Origin: Malachius bipustulatus | Lineage: Eukaryota; Arthropoda; Insecta; Coleoptera; Melyridae | Length of the DNA stretch: 64,000 nt | NCBI GenBank assembly: GCA_910589415.1 | Contig: OU342639.1 | Span: forward strand, 23,444,268 to 23,508,267 | Reading direction: 5' to 3' | Shown here: positions 10,362-20,200 of the stretch, piece after piece | Position numbering within the stretch: the stretch's first letter is position 1 | Layout: each line of letters starts with the position of its first letter | Program-made: the position numbers and the translations under genes | The notes under the pieces: generated by a model | Databases searched by the model: none | The model's input: only the letters and a program-made list of their open reading frames with translations | Told to the model about the DNA's origin: nothing

Positions 10362-10379
10362 AAGGACAAGGAATTTCAT
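10362..10379 (-). CDS. Possible first exon (signal-peptide start) of an unidentified gene
   Basis: On the minus strand, an ATG in the context gagaacATG is followed by codons for MKFLVL and then immediately by GTAAGT, a full splice-donor consensus. Insect secreted proteins, notably cuticular proteins, often have a tiny first exon encoding only the first few signal-peptide residues and ending at such a donor. I found no acceptor with a continuing hydrophobic core and no TATA box at the expected distance. The signal is short and can arise by chance; without transcript evidence this stays a weak candidate. Confidence 0.15.
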
Positions 10380-10690
10380 GTTCTCGTTAGAATGGCTCCG
10401 CTTGTTTGTCATTGCGTCGTGGCATTAAGATTCTTCTTTGGGCTTGTCGGAGCGTTTGAGCGAATCTTGAGCAGCGAGAGGGAATCCATCAATGCGCTAT
10501 CCAGGATCCAGGTCTCATGCGTGCTCATGTTCGAGTGCCCTTTCAGGTGGTAGATGCGAAGCCCTATAGCGGTTCCCTAACAAGCCCCCACCGGCTCCCC
10601 CATAAACAGGCTTTTTTAGGGTCCCCGGTAATGATGACTTGGCTGGCAATTTCGGAGGGATGGAAGTTGCAGACTCCTTAAATGTCTGAC
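10380..10690. other. GC-elevated patch, function unknown
   Basis: This 300-bp block is clearly richer in G+C and CpG than its surroundings (for example gcttgtcggagcgtttgagc and caagcccccaccggctcccc). It holds no recognised transposon and no long frame; a 39-codon minus-strand frame at about 10413-10532 is unremarkable. It may be a promoter, 5' UTR or enhancer, particularly if the exon candidate beside it is real. This is inference from composition alone. Confidence 0.3.
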
Positions 10691-11741
10691 CTCAATTATC
10701 ATGATACATGTATTAGCTTGACTGGAACTTTGAATATCGTCTCTTCTTCTATGCCTCTTCTATCGCGAGTTGATATATTGTGTTTTTATTATACTCCATT
10801 CGTCTTGACATTTAGTTTTTCCGGGATAAATATCTGCGGCATTTCATACATCAACGACCAAAAAGCTTTCTTAACATAAATCGAATAATAAATATTGGCC
10901 GGAAAAAAGGTAATATTCCGAGAAGACGTATTCCCTGATGATACGATTCTCATGAATTAATAACAAAATTAAAATTAGATCCGGGGAAAAGAGTCCCTGA
11001 ATATCGAGAATATCTGTGAATGAATTCTTTCGATCAGTTTTTTTCTGATTTATAAAGAAAATTAATACAATAAGATGAAATTTCCTAAACGTCAAAGGTA
11101 TGCTAATTAATTCAAAGACTGAAACCTAACAATCATCATTTCGCGAGATTCTTATTAATGTAATAACACCTCTCATTACGTTATTTGTGCGGAAGGTATT
11201 CTATGAAATGATTTGTGATTTAATCTGAAGGAATTGAGAAGTTCCGGGGAAATATTCCATCGATTAAAAGTTTGGCTCTGTCAAATCTAAACGGGTTTGA
11301 ACTACCCTATCCGGCATTTGAACGGGTAGAGCTCCAAAACTCGTACGTCTCTGTTCTGAAGGTAATACTCTGACAGATAAATAGACAGCAACATTATGTG
11401 CGGCCAGAGAAAAAAACTTATGAAACAACACGAAACAAATCAGTCAACCTTAAAAACCCAATAATCGGGTAATGGAAGACCCGAAATCGATTTGAATTCG
11501 CCGTTTTCATCGTGACATTTTGACGCTTACGACCCTTATCGAGACAGACTTATTAATCTCTCTGGGAATATATTCCTATCAAAAATTCATGAAAGGTACT
11601 GGTTACCTGCATTTCGCCTGCATATTTAGAACCCTACTCAACACTTCAATCATTCAAATTGCAACCAATGGAAATTATAAAATATGTACCTAAATGAGAA
11701 AGAATGAGAAAATCTACTTATTTAAATTTTTATTACCATTA
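10691..11741. other. About 1 kb, nothing recognised
   Basis: No motif-bearing frame, repeat or RNA gene seen on either strand. Confidence 0.4.
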
Positions 11742-11743
11742 TA

Positions 11744-12176
11744 CAGGGTGTTTCTTAATAACATGCGAATATGTAAGGAGGGTATTCTTGGGTCAATTTT
11801 GAGAAAAAAACTTTATATGAACGTATGTCCTAAAAGTCTTAACTTTTGAACTACAGGGTGCTAAAATTTAAAGAAAAAAACTTGTTTTTTATTATAACTG
11901 TGATATTAGCCTAGATATTTTTTTGAAATTTGGTACACGCCTTCTATGCATCAACATGCATTTCATGAGGCGAAAACAATTTTAGTACTTTTACCAGTGG
12001 CGTCTGTACGGGTTTTGAAATAAATGTTTTTGAAGAAAAATATGTTACGCCACTGCTTTTTCTTAAAGTAAAAATTATTTTTGAAGTCCCCATCCCTTTC
12101 CAAGCAAATGCGGTCTCTTGATTTTTTTTCCGTTTGACGTACTGTTTTTGCATAAAAAAATAAAACTCAATCATTA
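11744..12176 (+). repeat. Left terminal inverted repeat
   Basis: 433 bp matching 13551-13982 in reverse complement, with scattered substitutions and small gaps (for example gaaataaatgtttt versus the complement of aacatttaattc). The inner end is at caatcatta. It includes the block ccagtggcgtctgtacggg. Confidence 0.92.
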
Positions 12177-12331
12177 ACACCGCGGTAGACCACTTATAAG
12201 AACAATAACTTTGAACAGTTTATTTAAGAAAATAATTTTTAAACTGTAAAATTATGAATAAAAAGTAATCTACTTACATACATTTTGGAATAGTAACAGA
12301 AAATTGATAACTAAACGCACAACGAAACAAA

Positions 12332-13412
12332 TTAAATCAGGTGTTGGAAATGTCCACCTCCTGCAAGTATGCATGCCTCAGCTCTTCTTCTCATCGACTC
12401 GCGTACTCTTCGGAAAATACCTGGAGTGTTTCTAATAGTTTCGCAACAAACTATGATGCGGTTTCTCAACTGCTCTTCAGTATGAATTGGTGTGTTATAA
12501 ACCAATGTTTTAAGATGACCCCACAGGAAATAATCTAAACTATTGAGGTCCGGGGACCTAGGTGGCCATGCCTGTGGTCCGCCGCGACCGATCCAGCGAT
12601 TATAGTAATTTTGGTTTAAATATTCGCGCGCCAGAGCACTGAAGTGGGCTGGTGCCCCGTCGTGCATAAACCATAGTCGATTTCGTACTAAAATGGGAAC
12701 ATCCTCCATCAACGCTGGCAATTCTTCTTCGAGAAACTGTCGGTAATTATGCCCATTCAACCTCTCACGAAGAAAATAAGGTCCAATTAAATAATCACCG
12801 CATATTCCAACCCACACGTTATAACGGAAAATCGCTCCTGGTGATGGAATTCCAAGATTGAATGTGGGTTTTCTTCAGCCCAAAAATGATTATTGTGGAA
12901 GTTTTGGATGGCGTTTCTGGAAAAATTGGCCTCATCGGTGAATAAAATTTCAGTGTCAAATAAGGGATTTTCATTCACTTTTTGAAAAAACCATCGGCAA
13001 AAGTTCATTCGTAATGGAAAGTCGCGAGGCATAGTAGGGCCTGAACCCGTTGGAAATGGTAAGGATATAATAAAAAGTCATGGAGAATTTTCCAAACAAG
13101 AGTATGTGAGATATTCAAATTGCTCCCAATTTTTCGTGTACTTAATCCTGGATCTTCCTCAACTGCATTCAAAATTGCTACCTCAATTTCCGGAGTCCTT
13201 ACAGTACGTTGAACTCCTTTTAGATGATTATCTAGTTCAAAACTTCCCTTTTCACACAACCTTCTATGAATGTTTGAAAATGTTCGTTCATCCAGAATAT
13301 TTCTATTTGGAAAGCGGTCTTCATACAACCGCCTGGCTTGCAGTGCGTTACCGTCAGCAAGCCCATACATGTAATGTATGTCTGCAAGTTCTGAATTCGT
13401 AAATTGGACCAT
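12332..13412 (-). pseudogene. DUF4817-type mariner/IS630 transposase, two frameshifts
   Basis: Three consecutive minus-strand frames make up one protein. 13412-13005 holds the N-terminal DUF4817-like helix-turn-helix part (FTNSELADIHYMYGLADGNA, then FPNRN and TFSNIHRRLCEKGSF), followed by a second DNA-binding region. 13032-12787 holds MPRDFPLRMNFCRWF and the first catalytic aspartate in FTDEANF. 12817-12332 holds the second aspartate in MHDGAPAHF and the third in PRSPDLNSLDYFLWG, with 36 residues between those two aspartates by my count. The frames overlap by 28 and 31 bp and are all different, so two frameshifts are needed, near 13020 and 12820. All three catalytic aspartates remain. The original start is taken as the ATG at 13410-13412. 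The protein would bind the TIRs and cut and paste the element; this copy cannot make it intact. Confidence 0.9.
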
Positions 13413-13550
13413 GTTTTATTAATAATGTACTGTTAATTTTAATGACTTAAATACGTGACAACTAAACTAGGTAGAAAACTGTCAAAACTTTTATGTTTAC
13501 AAAACAAAATCTGCTTCTTACCAAATACCTAGATCGTTTTTAATACTTGC

Positions 13551-13982
13551 TAATGATTGAGTTTTATTTTTTTATGCAAAAACTATACGTCAAACGGAAA
13601 AAAATCAAGAGACCACATTTGCTTGGAAAGGGATGGGGACTTCAAAAATAATTTTTACTTTAAGAAAAAGCAGTGGCGTAACATATTTTTCTTCAAAAAC
13701 ATTTAATTCAAAACCCGTACAGACGCCACTGGTAAAAGTACTAAAATTGTTTTCGCCTCATGAAATACATGTTGATGCATAGAAGGCGTGTACCAAATTT
13801 CAAAAAAATATCTAGGCTAATATCACAGTTATAATAAAAAACAAGTTTTTTTCTTTAAATTTTAGCACCCTGTAGTTCAAAAGTTAAGACTTTTAGGACA
13901 TACGTTCATATAAAGTTTTTTTCTCAAAATTGACCCAAGAATAACCTCCTTAAATATTCGCATGTTATTAAGAAACACCCTG
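13551..13982 (-). repeat. Right terminal inverted repeat
   Basis: Reverse-complement partner of 11744-12176, ending aagaaacaccctg just before the TA target duplication. Confidence 0.92.
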
Positions 13983-14044
13983 TATTTTTATTTATAAGGC
14001 TTTTAAAAAATAATGAAAATAAAAAAACCTTATATCCTACTAAT

Positions 14045-14056
14045 TCTATTACTTTT
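14045..14056 (+). repeat. 12-bp target-site duplication, left copy (right copy 14894-14905)
   Basis: tctattactttt is identical at both edges of hammerhead element copy 2. Its length differs from the 10-bp duplication of copy 1, and variable duplication length is typical of target-primed retrotransposition. Confidence 0.65.
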
Positions 14057-14057
14057 G

Positions 14058-14148
14058 GATTTATAATTATTTTTATTGAACCACTTATTTGATTATATAA
14101 TATATTTGATGAATTTTATTGGGATTTAGGTTCTAATTTAAATTTGCC
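14058..14148 (+). repeat. 91-bp direct repeat, first copy (second copy 14631-14721)
   Basis: The block starting gatttataattatttttatt and ending taaatttgcc occurs twice in the same orientation, 573 bp apart, differing only at one or two bases (gggatttagg versus gggacttagg). It is the family's outer terminal block; the second copy sits next to the truncated right-arm ribozyme. Confidence 0.85.
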
Positions 14149-14183
14149 ACTAAAGATTCTTTACAGAACAAATTAGAAAAACT

Positions 14184-14296
14184 TTCGTACAGCATGCGAG
14201 GAGAAGACTGAAGACATGGACGGTACCGTTTCGTCCTTATTATGGACTCATCAGCATATCATATCAGTCAGCTCTAAACCACACATGCTATACGAA
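14184..14296 (-). ncRNA. Hammerhead ribozyme, type I, intact core (copy 2, left arm)
   Basis: On the minus strand the order is: an outer stem I of 15 pairs (5' strand in 14282-14296, 3' strand in 14184-14198, two G-U wobbles); an internal loop; GACUGA with UCAGUC (6 bp); a UAU/U bulge; GAUAUG with CAUGUC (6 pairs); core CUGAUGA (complement of 14248-14254); stem II GUCC/GGAC capped by AUAAUAA; GAAA (complement of 14229-14232); a short stem III ACGG/CCGU; and cleavage triplet GUC (14221-14219). Predicted cleavage falls between 14219 and 14218. All conserved core residues are present, and the open end at stem I makes it type I. The stem I bulge and loop II are placed where the activating tertiary contact forms in natural hammerheads. 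Confidence 0.93.
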
Positions 14297-14753
14297 ATTT
14301 GGAAGTTGTATCTATTCTAACTGGTGTTTTCGTTTTGTAGTGACCTTTAATTTTCAAATGAGTGAGTAGGCAACCAGAGAAACGTGCGTGTCTTTATATA
14401 GTATTATCCTCGCTATAACAGTAGAGTTTTCATGGATTTATGAATTTTACACTACTAATGCAGAGGTTTCTATTAATTCAAGAACTACACATTGATTCTC
14501 ATAAGTATATACCTACCCACATTCATTTTCAAGCTAATTTTATTGAATTTTTACTGATGTGTATTTATAAATTAGATGTTACTACACGAATTAAGATGTT
14601 ATGGCACATTTTTTCACCCTGGCCTTTTTAGATTTATAATTATTTTTATTGAACCACTTATTTGATTATATAATATATTTGATGAATTTTATTGGGACTT
14701 AGGTTCTAATTTAAATTTGCCTTTAAAGGACGAAATAAGGAAGGAATAAGAAC

Positions 14754-14810
14754 TAATAAGGACGAAACGGTACCGTCCATGTCTTCAGTCTTCTCCTCGC
14801 ATGCTGTACG
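14754..14810 (+). ncRNA. 5'-truncated hammerhead ribozyme (copy 2, right arm)
   Basis: From TAATAAGGAC the sequence follows the intact ribozyme: GAAA, stem III ACGG/CCGT, GTC at 14775-14777, CATGTC, TCAGTC (14785-14790) and the outer stem strand cgcatgctgtacg (14798-14810). The CUGAUGA box and the 5' half of stems I and II are missing, replaced by unrelated sequence. It cannot cleave alone, though it could in principle be cut in trans. Confidence 0.85.
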
Positions 14811-14905
14811 AAAATTTTTCTAATTTGTTCTGTAAAGAATCTTTAGTGGCAAATTTAAATTATAGAACCTAAGTCCCAATAAAATTCATCAAATCTATTA
14901 CTTTT

Positions 14906-16486
14906 AGTACAGTAGGTTATTCTCGCTTACTTATGCATTAGGAAGATTCTAATGTTTTTTTTTTATTATTAAATAAAAAGAGAATTTCAGTAAGAGATTT
15001 GCAGCGATAACTTTAATTACAGGGTGAGTCCAGAATGAGGGATGTAACATAAGTTGTAGGGGACCATTTGTAAAGCTCCGTACGAACAGCCATGTAGCAG
15101 CAATGCGAGCGAAGATTGAAAAAATACCTATGTATAGGGGAAAAAATTAACTAATAATAATAATAAATAAAAATAAATAATAAATAAATAAATAAATAAA
15201 AGAAGAGAAAAAAACTTGCGAATAATAACATGCACATAAGCAAAAAAATAAAAAGGTATTAACTAACCAAACCATACAATTTCCCTGCGTTTGATAAAAG
15301 AGCAGCCCCTATACGTGTGTGCTGAGATGCAGGATGTTCAAATTTGAAAAATATAAGAGTTTTTGGTTATAACTCGTGTAAATTTAAACCGATTTTGATG
15401 AAACTCGGCATGAACAAACGAAGATATTTAATTTTGATAGGTACGAGAAAAATAGGTTTTTTTGACGCCCGATACTACCCTGAAAGTTTGTTGGTATATT
15501 TATGATACATCCTCTATAATTACCACGTGAAGTCTCAGAATGATAAATTGTTTAGTTGTCCTTTAAGTGCAAGACCTAACAAAAAATAAGATTTTTTTAT
15601 AGCAAAACGTTTTTTTAGGAAGCGTCTCTCTAACTTTCATCGGCGTCAAGCTCTTAAGATAGTCCCCTACAAACAGAGTGATTATTGAAAAAAATTCAGA
15701 ATGATCTGCTTCAAATAGTTGTGCCATTGTGAAATTTATCGCTCCTCTCCGTTTAATATCTTATGAACAATTTAGTTTGTCGCCGATAGATACTGTTGAA
15801 TATCATACTACTATTTTTCATAAACGAACTAAAATTACTCAAACAAAATAAATCAAATACCTATACGTATGTGTACTTAATTATTATTGTCAGCGATCTG
15901 GAAAATCGCCTACAAAATATGTCACAATAAATTTTCTATTAATTATTGTGAATATTGCATTCCGAAATAAACATGAACACGAATAGCTCTATTTAGTAAT
16001 AATTAATGACAAAATACCTACAACTATTTTCAGGAATTTATTAATTATTGTTATTAGGTACCTATTTCCGAATAAATATTATAATATAAATTTCGTAAAG
16101 TGCTATTTCAAATATAAATATAGCTAACTAGGTATCCAATTAAACTGAAATTTTTTAAAAATTGCACTTCTCATAGGTAGATGTTAATTATAACTAAACT
16201 ACACCGCACTGCATGACTGCATCGTGCATCCATGCATGTATCTATTTAATTTTTAATGATATCATTAGCAGTCTCTAATCCCAATTTAACCAGTTTGCTT
16301 CCACGTGATGAACATTGGACAGTAATGATCAAAATGAAGTTGATTATCACGGATATTCCGGAATAACACGTCAGTACAACACAATCTAACCGGCTGTACT
16401 AGTGGTGGCAGTAATTGTCTCCTAGGCATATCAGCGCGAATTATTAGCGCATCAGAGCGTAGAAAAGCGTGCCCTTTCAATGTAAT
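14906..16486. other. Unassigned stretch with one microsatellite
   Basis: Apart from the A+T microsatellite at 15152-15201 there is a transposon-like end, cagggtgagtccagaatg, at 15021, and a weak inverted pair ttgtaggggac / gtcccctacaaa (near 15055 and 15661) that may mark a decayed MITE. No gene recognised. Confidence 0.4.
15152..15201 (+). repeat. (TAA)n/(TAAA)n microsatellite
   Basis: Consecutive taa and taaa units for about 50 bp, with mixed unit length. Confidence 0.9.
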
Positions 16487-17276
16487 CGCGTCAACGAACC
16501 CTTTAATTTTACTCGGAAGTCCTCAGAAACAGCACCGATTTGATTCTGCTTGTAAAAATTTGTCTTTTTATGTTTTTTGAAATCTGAAAACTCTTGGAGC
16601 TGTGACGACAATATATGTAGGGTGGTCACTTTCAACTGGCTCACCATTGTGATCTCCTAAACTCTAGGAAATGCAGTCGGTTGAATAGAGAAAAGTTTCA
16701 CAATTTTATGCTTAATAAGAATCTGAAACAAAGTTTAGGACTACTTAAGTCGTTGCTGAAATAAAAAACGTAAAAACGTATATAAAACAGTTGAGTTTGA
16801 AAGCTCTGGGATCTAGTTGGGTTAGAAAATTTCTGCTTCTCAGAAAATTTTTGTAATGGTTAATAAATAACTTTTGAAGGCTTATGTAAACCAACAATAA
16901 ATTATTTTAAGTTGTTATTAACGATAAAAAAGATATGCCAAAAATAAGAAAACTCGATTTTTCAGTTTTCCAGCATATTTCAGCAAAGAGTGAAGAAGTC
17001 CAAAATTTTGTTTCAAATTCTCAATAAACATAAAATTGTGCACCTTTTCTCTAATTTAACCGACTCTGTAGTTCTGTACCGCCATCAATGGTTTAGGAGA
17101 TATCAATACTGAGCCAGTTGAAAGTTACCATCCTGTATATAATGTCGCCCCCGCTCCAAGAGATTTCTGATTTTAAATTATATAAAAAGACAAATTTTTA
17201 GAACCAGAATCATCAAAATCGGTGATATTTCTGAGGACTTCCAACTATTGCCTGTCTTACGTATTCATTGACGCGA
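16487..17276. mobile_element. Foldback MITE, ~790 bp
   Basis: Inverted arms: gcgtcaacg at 16488 pairs with the complement near 17268. Further inside are ggaagtcctcagaaa (16515) with ttctgaggacttcc, aaatttgtctttttat with its complement, and ttcaactggctcac (16632) with the matching tgagccagttgaaag near 17110. Inside each arm, gggtggtcactttcaactgg and its complement form a strong pair. The centre (about 16850-16950) is unique. No coding sequence. A partial copy of the family lies at 30320-30580. Confidence 0.75.
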
Positions 17277-20200
17277 CTAATGGGCCTTTAGCACATCGAC
17301 TTAATTGCGAGGGCTAGCGACGGTATTAATAAACCGTTAAGCAATCAGATGCTGAAATAATGTAGTTGCATCCTAATCTATAAAGGTTCCAGATCCCGCG
17401 ACTCTCCTCTACAACCGTAATAATGGTTCTAATTTCAATCACTCGGGGTTTGGATCTAGGATAATTAATTCTAGATATTCCTGATCCCACAAGTATTAAC
17501 TAATGCGTCTGTATTAAGTAACTCCTAATCAACTACGTGCCTGCTTTACACGCAATAAATTATTCATTGCACAGCGATTACCTCTATTGACTAAAACTGC
17601 AGGGAATTGAAGAAGCTTGCATTAGTAATAATCAGATATACTTGCACATTTATTAAACCGATTTCAAAGTTCTCTCAAAATTTAAATTCATCAAGAACTG
17701 AACATCTCACATTATCTAAATGGAAGGTAAATATTAAACATACTTTAGCTTATCATTTGTATAACAGCTATGAAAAGAACTTTGTCGGTCTTCCCAGTTC
17801 TAATTTTTTTAAGTTAACAACATAATTAATTATTCGATCTTTAATGAATACCAAATAATATCCAGATATTCAAGCAGTTGTAAAAACTCTAAAATCTTAC
17901 AGATTTGAGTCACAAGTGCATGGGCAAGTAGTCAGAAGCAACTAACAAAAGGAATCGAAATGAAGAATAATTATCATTTATATCCACCTTCAAATGACAG
18001 GAGGTAATAACGATCTAGCAAGATCGGAAACCCGATCACCACTAATCGTTTCGGATTAATTCTGTTGCCTGGAGAAACGCCCATAACAATAAGAAGACGG
18101 AAATATACGGCAGCGAGAAAAGGCGCTGAGACGAATTACTGGAAACCTTTTCTGGGATGTAATTTGGGAGTAAAATACCTCTTCAACTAGATTTCTGCTT
18201 AAGAGGTACCGTTTACCAAAATAGCTTAACTATTATTCTTTGAGCTGGGGCACCAATAGCAGCTGCTGCAGCCAATTCAAAAACAAAAGATCAATGTCAA
18301 TAAAATACATGGCAGTTCTAGATCTTTATGTTCTTTGGAAAACGTTGAATCATCTCGACGCAGATTGCTAACCAAAATTATTCAAAAAAGCATAGAGGCT
18401 TGGTTCTGTTGTAGCATCTGTAACACTAGTCAGGGCTGGGACACTTGGCTGATTTGATAGCATGTATTAACCATTCAATAGGCGTTATTATTGTCTAAAA
18501 TCCAGGATAAAACTAGATTATTATTTTTTTTTAAGAAAACCCAGATTTTATATTACACTAACTGACAAGAACCGGGTGTTATTTAATTTTTAGTTTAGCA
18601 AGTAGTGACAACAGATAACTTTGCACACCCTGTACTTATAAAGAGTCATGAATCGTTCCAAAGCCTGTTGTCAATATTTTAAGTTAATCCACTTACCTAC
18701 CTATAAGAGCCAATTTTTTATGAGATATAATAAGAATTATATTTTCTGGGATCTCGTCTGGACAAAAAGAAAAAAGTCATCCATTGTCGCTAGTATGCCG
18801 TTCAGCCTTCCCACTGATATTGCAAATGTTTTTCATGGGACCTTTATAGTGGATACTTCACCATCATCTAAATTAATCAACCTTCGCATCATGTCTAAGC
18901 AGGATTGAATGTTTTTCCTCTACGACTACTGAATAAAACGTTCATTGTCCTGTTGATTTCAATTTAATAATGTCGCACATTCACTCCGTCAAGTCAATCA
19001 TAGCTCGGCCGGTGAAATAATAAAAGAAAAAATCATCAGTTATAGCCTATCGCCACTCCGCAGATACAAGAAATCACTGCATCGAATGCATTCATATCAC
19101 TGGCAAAACACATATTAGATGATAATGACACGAACACCTTCGAACAACAAACGAAACAGCTCGATCGCACATCATTGAAGTCTTGTTTTAACTTAACTTA
19201 AGTTTAGTTAGATACACTGGCTGATCAAAGCGCCAATCCCAGATCAACAGCAGGCAACTGCATTTGGACATGCTTGGCTTTACCTATAAAAGTTGATGAT
19301 TTCAAAGTTGAAGGTATGATGCTTTTTACATAAAATCGTAGAGAAAATAGCGTCTACTACTGGTGGAAAATGGGCATTATTCACCGAGACTCCTCTTGAA
19401 TAATACCCATCATTCTCCGCTCGTTGAAGACTACACTATATAAATCGAGTACCTATTTGCGGCTTCTTATAAAGTAATATGCTAATTATAAACTATATTT
19501 CATAGGACAATATATTGAGGAACGTTTACAAACCCTCTGCTGTAACCACAATCTTTAGGTATGGGAGTTTGTGGCCCCGCACCGGTAAACAATTGTTCCC
19601 TGCAGTGACCTCGTTGATTTACCGCCAAAGGGAGAATCCACTGAATGGCACATTAAAATCGCGTTGTAAATTAGTTGAAATTCCCGAAAAGCTACCTCGT
19701 GACCCTCAATCCGAGACTTGTGAGCGTAATTTTTCCCTGACAGTCATTGGGAACGACATCAGTCGTTCTACATTATATCTACCTTTGAAATATAGGTATT
19801 TATAATATATGAAGGGTGTTTGTCCAATTCTCGTGAAAATAACTCACGTTATCCGTTTTATTCTCTAGAACAATTTACTTCAAAAATTTGACTTCATGTG
19901 TCATTTTTTCGACTTGATGGAAGATTATCTATAATCCATTTACATGCGCAATTATCGAGTAGTAATTTAGAAATATGAGTATAGCTATCAGGTGTTATCA
20001 GAATTATACTAGGTGGGTAACAAAAAAAAAGGCAAAATTCGGGAATTTTTCAATTTTGAGAAAGAAAAAAACCTTTTGTGAAATTAATGCTTTTTAAAAT
20101 GATAGCTTGTAGACAATTGAGTGGAAATTTCTGGTTTTTCTGGTTTGGGAAAAATGACAAATATTTTTCTAGTTTTAATTTTCCTACCCAATGGGAAAAT

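Larger units (their letters stand above)
11744..13982 (-). mobile_element. IS630/Tc1/mariner-superfamily transposon with ~433-bp TIRs
   Basis: A complete 2,239-bp element. It begins with cagggtgtttcttaataaca and ends with the exact complement. TA dinucleotides flank it (11742-11743 and 13983-13984), the target duplication of this superfamily. The terminal inverted repeats run 11744-12176 and 13551-13982, unusually long for the group and still nearly identical. The single gene lies between them on the minus strand and is broken by two frameshifts. High TIR identity suggests a fairly recent insertion, perhaps mobilised in trans. Confidence 0.93.
14057..14893. mobile_element. Hammerhead-ribozyme inverted-dimer element, copy 2
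   Basis: An 837-bp insertion flanked by the perfect 12-bp direct repeat tctattactttt (14045-14056 and 14894-14905). The left arm, read on the minus strand, runs from a ccagggtgaaaaaatg block near 14620 through an intact-looking hammerhead to the terminal block ending at about 14058. The right arm, on the plus strand, starts within a hammerhead near 14754 and ends aagtcccaataaaattcatc. A 91-bp copy of the left terminal block is repeated directly at 14631-14721. The arms match those of copy 1 (5470-6402) in order and content. No coding sequence is present. Retrozyme-like or Penelope-derived non-autonomous retroelement is my inference. Confidence 0.75.
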
